This document shows positions 9,676 to 17,794 of a stretch of 64,000 nt of DNA, piece by piece. Origin of the DNA: CAVSVP01 sp963731125 (GTDB lineage Bacteria; Pseudomonadota; Gammaproteobacteria; Competibacterales; Competibacteraceae); the NCBI GenBank assembly GCA_963731125.1, contig CAVSVP010000029.1, positions 62,001 through 126,000 of the forward strand, in the 5' to 3' direction. Below the pieces are notes generated by a model that saw only the letters and a list, made by a program, of their open reading frames with translations, searched no databases and was not told the origin of the DNA. Every line of letters starts with the position of its first letter. Positions within the stretch are counted from its first letter, which is position 1. The translations under genes and the position numbers were made by a program.

Positions 9676-11775
9676 CTACGACGCTTTTTTGATCACTGCT
9701 TCCGCAATATTCGCCGGAGCTTCAGTATATTTGGCAAATTCCATAGAGTAGGTCGCCCGCCCCTGAGTAGCAGAACGCAAATCGGTGGCATAACCAAACA
9801 TCTCGGCCAGTGGCACTTCAGCCCTGATGATTTTGCCCGCAGGGGCATCTTCCATACCCTGAACAAGGCCGCGCCGGCGGTTGAGATCACCCATGACATC
9901 ACCCATATAATCTTCGGGAGTCACCACTTCAACCTTCATGATCGGCTCAAGCAGTACCGGATCCGCTTTTTTAGCACCTTCTCTAAAACCCATAGAACCC
10001 GCAATTTTAAAGGCCATCTCGCTAGAGTCCACATCGTGATAGGAGCCATCAAACAGAGCCACCTGCACGTCTACAACCGGAAAACCCGCAATAACTCCAT
10101 TTTCCATTTGCTCCTGAATCCCTTTATTCACTGCAGGAATGTATTCCTTAGGTACCACGCCACCGACAATTTCGTTAACAAATGCATAACCGGAACCGGG
10201 CTCGCGCGGTTCAAGGCGCAGCCAAACATGGCCATATTGGCCACGACCACCAGATTGACGCACAAATTTACCTTCCTGTTCAACAGGTTTGCGAATCGTT
10301 TCCCGATAAGCTACCTGTGGTGCGCCCACATTCGCCTCCACTTTAAATTCGCGCTTTAGGCGGTCGACGATGACCTCCAAATGTAACTCACCCATGCCAG
10401 CGATAATGGTTTGACCCGATTCTGTATCGGTGTGGACTCGAAAAGAAGGATCTTCCTGAGCCAATTTGCTGAGAGCAAGTCCCATTTTTTCCTGGTCGGC
10501 CTTAGTCTTAGGTTCTACGGCGACGGCTATCACAGGCTCAGGAAATTCCATCCGCTCCAGGGTGATAGGTTTATTCACGTCGCAAAGCGTTTCACCCGTG
10601 GTAACGTCTTTTAAACCTACCGCCGCTGCAATATCGCCAGCACGTACCTCTTTAATCTCTTCACGGCTATTGGCGTGCATCTGCAAAATCCGGCCGATGC
10701 GCTCTTTTTTGCCTTTGACGGGATTAAGAACTGTATCGCCGGAAGCTAAAACGCCTGAATACGCTCGGAAGAAAGTCAAGCTGCCCACAAAGGGATCCGT
10801 GGCGATTTTAAAGGCTAGAGCAGCAAAAGGCTCCTCATCGGACGCAGGTCGCTCACCTTCAGTGCTTTCCGCGTCGTTAAGCACACCTTTAATAGGTGGT
10901 ACGTCAACGGGTGACGGCAGATATTCGATCACCGCATCCAGCATCGCCTGAACTCCCTTGTTCTTAAAGGCGGAGCCGCATAGCGTGGGAACAATTTCAT
11001 TAGCCAAAGTTCGCGTGCGCAGCCCGCGTCGAATCTCTGCTTCCGTCAAAACTTCGCCTTCCAGATACTTTTCCATCAATTCATCACTGGATTCGGCGGC
11101 AGCCTCGACTAATTTTTCGCGCCACTGTTCACATTCGACCTGCATCTCAGCAGGCACTTCCCCATACTCAAATTGTATTCCTAAACTGGCCTCGTCCCAC
11201 CACACGGCTTTCATTTTGACAAGATCAACTACGCCTTTGAACTTATCCTCTGCGCCAATAGGCAATTGCACGGGCACGGGGTTAGCACCCAAGCGTTCAT
11301 GAATCTGACGCACCACCCGCACGAAATCGGCACCTGCTCGATCCATCTTATTAACAAAAGCCAGACGCGGTACTCGATACTTATTAGCCTGACGCCATAC
11401 AGTCTCAGACTGAGGTTCTACTCCCCCTACAGCGCAAAACACGGCGCAAGCACCATCCAGCACACGCAGCGAACGCTCTACCTCAATGGTAAAGTCCACA
11501 TGCCCGGGCGTATCGATAATGTTGATACGATGTTCACTGTACTGCTGCCCCATGCCTTTCCAGAAACAGGTAGTGGCCGCAGATGTAATGGTAATACCGC
11601 GTTCCTGCTCCTGTACCATCCAGTCCATAACTGCAGCACCATCATGCACTTCACCGATTTTATGGGATACTCCGGTGTAGAACAGGATGCGCTCAGTGGT
11701 CGTAGTTTTCCCGGCATCGATATGCGCCATGATGCCAAGATTGCGATAGCGCTCGATAGAGGTTTTACGCGCCAC
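9676..11775 (-). CDS. fusA: Elongation factor G
   Basis: 699 residues, normal length. This ribosomal translocase also acts in ribosome recycling. The P-loop AHIDAGKTTTTERILF is at about residue 17, DTPGHVDFTIEVERSLRVLD near residue 88 and NKMDRAG near residue 142; domains II to V follow. It starts 15 bases after rpsG in normal str order. Its composition is like the ribosomal genes around it and unlike tuf. Confidence 0.98.
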   Translation of the reverse strand: MARKTSIERYRNLGIMAHIDAGKTTTTERILFYTGVSHKIGEVHDGAAVMDWMVQEQERGITITSAATTCFWKGMGQQYSEHRINIIDTPGHVDFTIEVERSLRVLDGACAVFCAVGGVEPQSETVWRQANKYRVPRLAFVNKMDRAGADFVRVVRQIHERLGANPVPVQLPIGAEDKFKGVVDLVKMKAVWWDEASLGIQFEYGEVPAEMQVECEQWREKLVEAAAESSDELMEKYLEGEVLTEAEIRRGLRTRTLANEIVPTLCGSAFKNKGVQAMLDAVIEYLPSPVDVPPIKGVLNDAESTEGERPASDEEPFAALAFKIATDPFVGSLTFFRAYSGVLASGDTVLNPVKGKKERIGRILQMHANSREEIKEVRAGDIAAAVGLKDVTTGETLCDVNKPITLERMEFPEPVIAVAVEPKTKADQEKMGLALSKLAQEDPSFRVHTDTESGQTIIAGMGELHLEVIVDRLKREFKVEANVGAPQVAYRETIRKPVEQEGKFVRQSGGRGQYGHVWLRLEPREPGSGYAFVNEIVGGVVPKEYIPAVNKGIQEQMENGVIAGFPVVDVQVALFDGSYHDVDSSEMAFKIAGSMGFREGAKKADPVLLEPIMKVEVVTPEDYMGDVMGDLNRRRGLVQGMEDAPAGKIIRAEVPLAEMFGYATDLRSATQGRATYSMEFAKYTEAPANIAEAVIKKAS

Positions 11776-11790
11776 AGCTCTGTCCTCTAC

Positions 11791-12264
11791 TTACCAACGA
11801 TAATGAGCGAAAGCCTTATTGGCATCCGCCATGCGATGAGTGTCTTCACGCTTCTTTACAGCCGATCCTCGGTTATCAGCAGCATCTAATAACTCACCCG
11901 CCAGCCGTCTAGCCATGGACTTTTCGTTGCGCTTGCGAGCAGCGTCAATAATCCAACGCATAGCTAAAGTGTTACGCCGTATTGGTCGCACTTCCACAGG
12001 TACCTGATAAGTGGCACCCCCCACGCGGCGGGATTTGACTTCTACCACCGGACGCACGTTATCCAAAGCCTGATCTAACAATTCCATTGGGTCGTCGTCC
12101 TTGCGACGTTCGGCCATATGACCGAGCGCCCCGTAAACAACTCTTTCGGCAACAGATTTCTTGCCTCGCTCCATGATCATGTTCATGAACTTTGCTAGCA
12201 TTTCGCTTCCGAACTTAGGATCCGGAAGAATGGCCCGTTTCGGAATTTCTCTTCGTCTAGGCAT
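11791..12264 (-). CDS. rpsG: 30S ribosomal protein S7
   Basis: 157 residues. S7 nucleates assembly of the 30S head and in E. coli represses its own operon by binding the S12-S7 spacer. It begins MPRRREIPKRAILPDPKFGS. The 75-base spacer from rpsL holds a short inverted repeat (CTGCA/TGCAG at 12295-12311), too small to call a regulatory site. Confidence 0.97.
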   Translation of the reverse strand: MPRRREIPKRAILPDPKFGSEMLAKFMNMIMERGKKSVAERVVYGALGHMAERRKDDDPMELLDQALDNVRPVVEVKSRRVGGATYQVPVEVRPIRRNTLAMRWIIDAARKRNEKSMARRLAGELLDAADNRGSAVKKREDTHRMADANKAFAHYRW

Positions 12265-12339
12265 GCAATCAACTCAATAGTTTTATCCGGAATACTGCAC
12301 GGTCGCTGCAGACAAATAAACAACCGGCGTGATTAGGGA

Positions 12340-12714
12340 TTAAGCTTTGGGACGTTTAGCACCATATTTGGAACGACCCTGGCGTCGTGTAGTAACGCCA
12401 GACGTATCGAGACTGCCGCGAATGGTATGATACCTGACGCCCGGTAAGTCTTTAACGCGCCCCCCCCGAATCAACACAACTGAGTGCTCTTGCAGATTAT
12501 GACCTTCGCCACCGATATAACTGGTGACTTCTTCACCGTTAGTTAAACGTACTCGCGCCACTTTACGAAGCGCTGAATTCGGTTTTTTAGGCGTAGTTGT
12601 ATAGACGCGAGTACAGACACCGCGCCTCTGTGGGCAGCCTTCGAGCGCCGGTACGTTGCTTTTTTCTTTCTTACGAACGCGCGGCTTACGTACCAACTGG
12701 TTAATTGTTGCCAT
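12340..12714 (-). CDS. rpsL: 30S ribosomal protein S12
   Basis: 124 residues. S12 is the decoding-centre protein and the streptomycin-resistance locus. TTPKKPNSALRKVARV near residue 39 includes the Lys that, when changed, gives streptomycin resistance; it is wild type here. The segment VRYHTIRGSLDTSGV is also intact. It is the first gene of the str cluster, about 70 bases after a strong promoter, with truA rather than rpoC upstream. Confidence 0.97.
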   Translation of the reverse strand: MATINQLVRKPRVRKKEKSNVPALEGCPQRRGVCTRVYTTTPKKPNSALRKVARVRLTNGEEVTSYIGGEGHNLQEHSVVLIRGGRVKDLPGVRYHTIRGSLDTSGVTTRRQGRSKYGAKRPKA

Positions 12715-12792
12715 TAGCCATTAAACTCCGATAGCGCAAACATCTACGGCGACTAAGACTTGCCTGTACCGTCGCCTTGCCAAAGACGCGGA

Positions 12793-12821
12793 ACTATAGG
12801 CGGATAGGCTTCATCTGTCAA
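12793..12821 (-). promoter_or_regulatory. Sigma70-type promoter of the str operon
   Basis: On the minus strand a consensus TTGACA (12816-12821) is followed, 17 bases on, by TATAGT (12793-12798). It lies about 80 bases before the rpsL start. The roughly 100 bases upstream, to the truA stop, are very A+T-rich, as expected of an UP element, and include the perfect palindrome TGATTATAATCA at 12865-12876. Confidence 0.8.
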
Positions 12822-12926
12822 GGGCTAACGGAGCTATGTAGGATGGTAATCGGGCTCAAGATTATGATTATAATCAATGTATTAATTTGTTAAAGCAATT
12901 CATTTATTTAATTAAGTTATTGATTA

Positions 12927-13733
12927 TTAAGTTAATTTAATATCTAGATGCGATTCCTCTAAAACTGTCGAGTCAACCGCAGGAATTCCAAATTTATCCG
13001 CATAACGTACACCGGTTAGATACAATCCTTCAGCCGGCGCCGTAACGCCGCCGCAAGCACGATTACGCTTTTCCAAGACGTCGCGCGCCCACTGCGTAGG
13101 TCGTTCACCACTACCAATAGCCATTAATACACCAGCGATATTACGCACCATATGATGAAGAAAGCCGTTAGCCTCGGCCTCGAGAACAATAAAATCTTTT
13201 CGTCTTTCCACCGTGAGAGCCTGTACGACTCGCACTGGACTTTTCGCTTGGCAGCCTATCGACCGGAAAGAGGTAAAATCGTGCTCACCCAGCAGATGCA
13301 AGGCGGCTTCAGCCATAAGCTCAGCGTGCAAAGGCTTGTAATACCACGTTGCCCGTCGGCGTTGTAGGGCTGAGCGATAAGGGCGGTTTAAAATTACGTA
13401 GCGATAGTGGCGTTCCAAAGCGGAGAAGCGAGCATGAAAGCTTTCCGAGACCGAGCAGGCCCATAATACACTAATGTCCGGCGGTAGGTTGGCATTGCTG
13501 CCTAAAATCCAAGAGCGCGCCGCACGTTGGGCTTCAGTGTCAAAGTGTACCACTTGGCCAATGGCGTGGACCCCGGCATCAGTGCGGCCGGCACAAATAG
13601 TTTTTATCGGAGAATTAGCTATTCTGGAAAGCGCTTGTTCCAGACAACCCTGTACGGTACGTACTTCATGATTTTGGATCTGCCAACCTCGAAAATCAGA
13701 ACCGTCATACTCAACACCCAGTGCAGTGCGCAT
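12927..13733 (-). CDS. truA: tRNA pseudouridine synthase A
   Basis: 268 residues. TruA makes pseudouridine at positions 38-40 of the tRNA anticodon arm. The catalytic Asp is in CAGRTDAGVHAIGQ at about residues 47-60. It starts MRTALGVEYDGSDFRGWQ. In many gammaproteobacteria truA follows fimV; here six genes lie between them and truA stands just upstream of rpsL. Confidence 0.95.
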   Translation of the reverse strand: MRTALGVEYDGSDFRGWQIQNHEVRTVQGCLEQALSRIANSPIKTICAGRTDAGVHAIGQVVHFDTEAQRAARSWILGSNANLPPDISVLWACSVSESFHARFSALERHYRYVILNRPYRSALQRRRATWYYKPLHAELMAEAALHLLGEHDFTSFRSIGCQAKSPVRVVQALTVERRKDFIVLEAEANGFLHHMVRNIAGVLMAIGSGERPTQWARDVLEKRNRACGGVTAPAEGLYLTGVRYADKFGIPAVDSTVLEESHLDIKLT

Positions 13734-13802
13734 TAGAGATAATCAGTAGTGACTTTGCTTTGCAAAATATTAAGATGAATTCAAACAGATTGTTAAAAGT
13801 CC

Positions 13803-13858
13803 CTGCCAACGACATGGTCTTCGCTTATACTGTTTTTGATCCGCCACAATAACGGATC
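13803..13858 (+). promoter_or_regulatory. Candidate promoter and leader hairpin before the symporter gene
   Basis: CTGCCA (13803-13808) and TATACT (13826-13831) are separated by 17 bases; the -10 is good and the -35 matches four of six. Just downstream a perfect inverted repeat GATCCG/CGGATC (13838-13843 and 13853-13858, 9-base loop) would sit at the start of the leader RNA. The assignment is inferred from position and consensus only. Confidence 0.45.
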
Positions 13859-13946
13859 GGAAGACTAAGTCAAACTTGCTGTTGCGAGCAAAGATTTGAA
13901 AAATGAAAGTTTACTTACTAATGACTATTAGAGAGGGTTAACACAT

Positions 13947-16022
13947 ATGGATCCCAAAACCATATGGTTATTCGTATTCGTTGGTCTTTACTGGACCTAT
14001 TGCTTGTTTTGGGGCATTAAGGGTGCCTTAACCTCCAAGACTGCTACTGATTATATGATCGCCGGCCGTGGTTTAGGCCTGTGGGTATTTGTTCTGGCGG
14101 CTACGGCGACTTCTTTTTCCGGCTGGACCTTTATGGGGCATCCGGGACTCCTCTATCGAGATGGTTTTCAGTACGCCTATGCGTCTTTTTATGCCATTAC
14201 CATTCCCTTTACCGGCGTTTTATTTCTAAAACGCCAATGGATACTGGGCAAGCGCTATGGCTTTGTGACTCCTGGGGAGATGCTAGCTGCCTACTTTAAA
14301 TCCGATGCAGCTCGCCTGCTGACCGTGTTGGTGGCCCTAGTATTTTCGATTCCCTATCTAGGGGTTCAGCTGCGCGCCTCCGGGTTTTTATTCAACGTCT
14401 TGACCGACGGCGCCTTATCGGTGGAAGTCGGAATGTGGCTGCTTTCTGCCGTGGTGGCGATCTACGTGGCCTCTGGTGGATTACGGGCCGTTGCCTATGT
14501 CGATACCATGCAGTGTATTCTATTAGCCGGTGGCATCATGGCGATTGGCATCATTGCGATTAGCTATGTGCCAGACCTGCTGGCAGGTTTAGCAGCTCTA
14601 ACTGAAATAGGTCCCAACGGCGAGGCGATGTTCGGTAAAACCACTCCCGGCGGTTACAGTAGCTATATTGCGATCCCGGGTGTGATTCAATTCGTCAGTG
14701 ATGGCGCCCAAGCCACGGGCGGGGCTTGGACTGCAATCATGGTGCTGACGTATATGTTCGCATTGATGGGCATTCAATCTGCTCCCGCGTTCTCTATGTG
14801 GGCTTTTGCCAACAAAAGTCCGGCGCCTTTCCCCTGGCAACAGGTATGGGCTTCTTCCTTTGCCATCGGTTTTATCTTGTTTGTCTTCACGGCGTTTCAG
14901 GGTATCGGCGGCCACTTCTTAGGAGCGGATCTCGAATTTTTTAAAACTCATCCGGAGCTGACAAACCCCGTGATGCAGGATGAATTGTTCTCCATCGAAA
15001 ATCCGGAGATGAGTAATACTCAAGTTGCCGCTGCGGTGCAGGCTGGAATTGAGAGTGTGAGAAGCGGCAGTGGTACCGGGGCATTGGTGGATATAATGAG
15101 TACTAAAGCAAACCAGGGCAACTTAGTCCCCCTGTTAATCGGCCTGCTGGGTGATACCGTGCCCTGGGTAGTCGGTTTGCTGTCCGTCTGTGCGTTGGCC
15201 GCCATGCAATCGACGGGAGCCGCCTATATGTCTACCGCGGGCTCCATGCTGACCCGAGATATCCTCCGGCGGTTTATTATGCCCAACGCCACCGACCTGC
15301 AGCAGAAGTTCTGGGGTCGCACCGGTGTGGTTATCATCGTGCTGGCAGCCCTGGTGGTAGCGACTACCAGCGCTGACGCTCTCGTACTCTTAGGCGGTTT
15401 AGCGGTAGCTTACGGTTTCCAGATGTGGCCGGCCTTGATTGCGGTATGCTGGTGGCCGTGGCTGACCCGCCAGGGGATTGTGGTGGGTTTGATTGCAGGG
15501 CTGATCGCCGTTACCATGACTGAGAATCTCGGCGCCCAATTCGTCGACGCTTGGGGGCGCTGGCCGCTGACGATCCACTCCGCCGGTTGGGGCATTATTT
15601 TTAACCTGGGGTTGGCCATTTTAGTTTCGGCTGTTACCCATAACAAGGAGGAACTGGCGCACCGGATGCAATACCACAATTTTCTGCAGGAACATGCCAG
15701 TTTACCGGTTCATAAACGGAGTCTGGTCCCGGCGGCTTGGATTATTACCTTGCTCTGGTTTTTCTTTGCTATCGGTCCGGGTGCGGTGATCGGCAACTGG
15801 ATTTTCGGTGATCCCACCGATTCCAGCACTTGGTTGTTCGGCATACCGTCCATTTGGACTTGGCAGCTGCTATTTTGGGCCTTGGGCGTCTTTATGATGT
15901 GGTTTCTGGCCTTTAAAATGGAAATGTCCACTGTGCCCGAGAGGGAAGTTGAAGAACTAGTGACTACAGAAGGTCCGAGTTTGGGTAAGACTGCCGATCG
16001 ACTTGGACGCACGGTCCGGTAA
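13947..16022 (+). CDS. Sodium:solute symporter family protein (substrate unknown)
   Basis: A 691-residue membrane protein of the SSS family, which couples Na+ entry to uptake of solutes such as organic acids or amino acids. The conserved early segment is DYMIAGRGLGLWVFVLAATA at about residues 35-54, followed by many hydrophobic helices. It is longer than the common 500-550 residues: there is a soluble insertion at about residues 328-390 and a C-terminal extension. GAGAGG lies 11 bases before the ATG. It is followed by a small membrane protein and a TPR protein that may be partners. The substrate cannot be read from the sequence. Confidence 0.88.
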   Translation: MDPKTIWLFVFVGLYWTYCLFWGIKGALTSKTATDYMIAGRGLGLWVFVLAATATSFSGWTFMGHPGLLYRDGFQYAYASFYAITIPFTGVLFLKRQWILGKRYGFVTPGEMLAAYFKSDAARLLTVLVALVFSIPYLGVQLRASGFLFNVLTDGALSVEVGMWLLSAVVAIYVASGGLRAVAYVDTMQCILLAGGIMAIGIIAISYVPDLLAGLAALTEIGPNGEAMFGKTTPGGYSSYIAIPGVIQFVSDGAQATGGAWTAIMVLTYMFALMGIQSAPAFSMWAFANKSPAPFPWQQVWASSFAIGFILFVFTAFQGIGGHFLGADLEFFKTHPELTNPVMQDELFSIENPEMSNTQVAAAVQAGIESVRSGSGTGALVDIMSTKANQGNLVPLLIGLLGDTVPWVVGLLSVCALAAMQSTGAAYMSTAGSMLTRDILRRFIMPNATDLQQKFWGRTGVVIIVLAALVVATTSADALVLLGGLAVAYGFQMWPALIAVCWWPWLTRQGIVVGLIAGLIAVTMTENLGAQFVDAWGRWPLTIHSAGWGIIFNLGLAILVSAVTHNKEELAHRMQYHNFLQEHASLPVHKRSLVPAAWIITLLWFFFAIGPGAVIGNWIFGDPTDSSTWLFGIPSIWTWQLLFWALGVFMMWFLAFKMEMSTVPEREVEELVTTEGPSLGKTADRLGRTVR

Positions 16023-16080
16023 ACCTTTCCGCCTAATGACGCTCAACAAAATGAGCCGTAAGATCGGCGCTCAACGAATC

Positions 16081-16107
16081 AAAGGGGAGGTGATAAGCCT
16101 CTCCTTT
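16081..16107 (+). terminator. Hairpin after the symporter gene, possible terminator
   Basis: AAAGGGGAGG and CCTCTCCTTT form a 10-base-pair stem with one G-T pair and a 7-base loop, 58 bases after the symporter stop. The T-tract is poor, so it may only reduce read-through into the next two genes. Confidence 0.45.
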
Positions 16108-16142
16108 ATTCCCGTATTCATGGAGTTTTTTCCATTTATGCC

Positions 16143-16385
16143 ATGACATATGATGCAATTTATCAGATAGTTTCCATACTCATGCTGGCGGGGCTTTTGT
16201 TTTTCCCGGTGAGCAATATCATTTGGGTAATGAGTATGCAGCGTCTGCGGCGCAAATTTAAACGAGAATTACGTTACCAGGAAATCGCGGGGCAACGGCA
16301 ACGAGCTCGTTTTATCGCAGTTTTTATGACATTGATCTTCGCTTATTTTTTTAACCTTCACATACTGGGAAACCTGTATGGATAA
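16143..16385 (+). CDS. Small two-helix membrane protein, function unknown
   Basis: 80 residues with a hydrophobic helix near residues 7-29, a strongly basic middle (MQRLRRKFKRELRYQ), and a second hydrophobic helix near residues 55-72. I do not recognise the family. Its end overlaps the start of the next gene by 8 bases, so the two are translationally linked, and both follow the symporter on the same strand. It may be an accessory subunit of the symporter; this is inference from position only. Confidence 0.7.
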   Translation: MTYDAIYQIVSILMLAGLLFFPVSNIIWVMSMQRLRRKFKRELRYQEIAGQRQRARFIAVFMTLIFAYFFNLHILGNLYG

Positions 16386-16956
16386 GCGTCTTCATCGTTT
16401 CTTAAAATATATCGCTATCGTCCTGACGCTAGCGTGGGTCGGCTGGACCCTCTACGACACCTTTTTTTTCAATACCAGGCCGGGGGACTACGCCTACCAT
16501 GCCGGCAGCAATTATTTTGCAGACGGACATTACGAGAACGCACTTGCGGAATACGAAAAGGCATTAGTCGAAGATGCCGGGCACACCCCCGCCTTGCGCG
16601 GTATGGCTGAGACCCTAATCATGCTCAAACGCGAACAGGAAGCCGTTGCTATTTATCACAGATTAATCGCACTCGAGCCGAATAAAGCCGGCCACTATGC
16701 CAATCTTGGCATCGCTTACGATCGTTTAGGAAAACATAAAATAGCCTTAGCAAATTATGAAAAAGCATTAAACCTAGACCCGGAAGTGGGCGAGGGTCCG
16801 GGTTGGTTAACCCGCTTTTTGCGCAATCAGCCAAACAAGCCACCAGGCATTGCCGATCGTGCGCACTATATTAGAGAACAGTTGGCGCTGGCACCAGATG
16901 AGCGTTTGCTGCACGCCCCAGAGATCGACGCCGCGCAACGTCCCTATAAACAGTAG
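16378..16956 (+). CDS. Membrane-anchored TPR-repeat protein
   Basis: 192 residues. An N-terminal hydrophobic segment (about residues 10-29) is followed by three tetratricopeptide repeats over roughly residues 38-140, for example HYANLGIAYDRLGKHKIALA. TPR repeats form a protein-binding surface, here probably periplasmic. It overlaps the upstream 80-residue gene by 8 bases. Together with the symporter it makes a three-gene unit. No catalytic domain is visible. Confidence 0.8.
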   Translation: MDKRLHRFLKYIAIVLTLAWVGWTLYDTFFFNTRPGDYAYHAGSNYFADGHYENALAEYEKALVEDAGHTPALRGMAETLIMLKREQEAVAIYHRLIALEPNKAGHYANLGIAYDRLGKHKIALANYEKALNLDPEVGEGPGWLTRFLRNQPNKPPGIADRAHYIREQLALAPDERLLHAPEIDAAQRPYKQ

Positions 16957-17003
16957 CGCAGCGTCGCCGCTTGGTTCTGAGCTAATTAATATCTCGTGTT
17001 GGA

Positions 17004-17174
17004 CTAAAATTGTACCCAACCAAGAATGTCATCAACCAAAAAACGCAGACAAAAAAGCAGTGCGATGCAACCAAACAAAAGGTGACCAAGCTCCTTTTCT
17101 CCCTTCTCATCCCGGTAAGTCAATCCGTGATAGGCTATGGTCCCGGTAACCAATACTAAAATCCAATCCGACAT
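17004..17174 (-). CDS. Small membrane protein, 56 residues, function unknown
   Basis: A short open frame beginning MSDWILVLVTGTIAYHGL and ending in GWVQF. It has a hydrophobic N-terminal segment, a charged middle (YRDEKGEKELGH), and a second hydrophobic segment rich in Leu, Phe and Cys. It starts 25 bases after the stop of the 17200-17652 gene on the same strand, so the two may be an operon. Support is from composition and position; I recognise no family. Confidence 0.55.
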   Translation of the reverse strand: MSDWILVLVTGTIAYHGLTYRDEKGEKELGHLLFGCIALLFCLRFLVDDILGWVQF

Positions 17175-17199
17175 AGCAGATGCCCCCGCTCATCTTAAT

Positions 17200-17652
17200 T
17201 CAATAGCAGGGCGGCAACTGGCATCCTGCCACCATCGCATCTTCCGCTCTGATCGCCAAATATACCAGGAGCGCCACTATTATTATCAGAAATGCTAATG
17301 CCATCACTCCTCTAATAGCCGAATAATAGGTTGCCGGTGCAGGGGATTCGATACCAAACTCGCGCAAATTCAGACGGCCTTCACTATGCAGCTGTCTTAT
17401 CCGACGCGTGAACGCTCGCACCCAAATAGGAACTGCCGCTGTGTTCATATAGCGACTAAAAGATGCATCTATATCGTGACTTACTGCTGAGTGTCCAAAC
17501 CAGCTTTGGTAGGCTAATTGGAACACCTCAAACTCAGAGATATGAAGAACCGAAGCGGTTTTCACGATATCTTTTACGTCGCCGTTATCAGTTGACTGTT
17601 TCACGATCATTAGGCAACCCGCCGTACCAAACCATAGTAGATTTGAGAACAC
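17200..17652 (-). CDS. Hypothetical protein with C-terminal membrane helix
   Basis: 150 residues from a GTG start; an ATG start at 17610 (MIVKQSTDNGDVKDIVKTAS, 136 residues) is equally possible, and neither has a good ribosome site. The body is soluble and helical, then a hydrophobic helix at about residues 113-133 (MALAFLIIIVALLVYLAIRA), then a short Cys-containing tail. This suggests a tail-anchored protein. Family not recognised. The 56-residue gene follows it. Confidence 0.55.
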   Translation of the reverse strand: MFSNLLWFGTAGCLMIVKQSTDNGDVKDIVKTASVLHISEFEVFQLAYQSWFGHSAVSHDIDASFSRYMNTAAVPIWVRAFTRRIRQLHSEGRLNLREFGIESPAPATYYSAIRGVMALAFLIIIVALLVYLAIRAEDAMVAGCQLPPCY

Positions 17653-17794
17653 TAATAGCTTGTGGTTCAGCGGCTGGTTATGGAGTATTGCAATTTTGCC
17701 CTCCAGTTTCCTTGCCCAACGTCTTTACCACAAGGGAACAGGATAGCCGCGAGTGACTACGAGTAAATGACGTCAGGTCCCGAGGCAAGAAACC

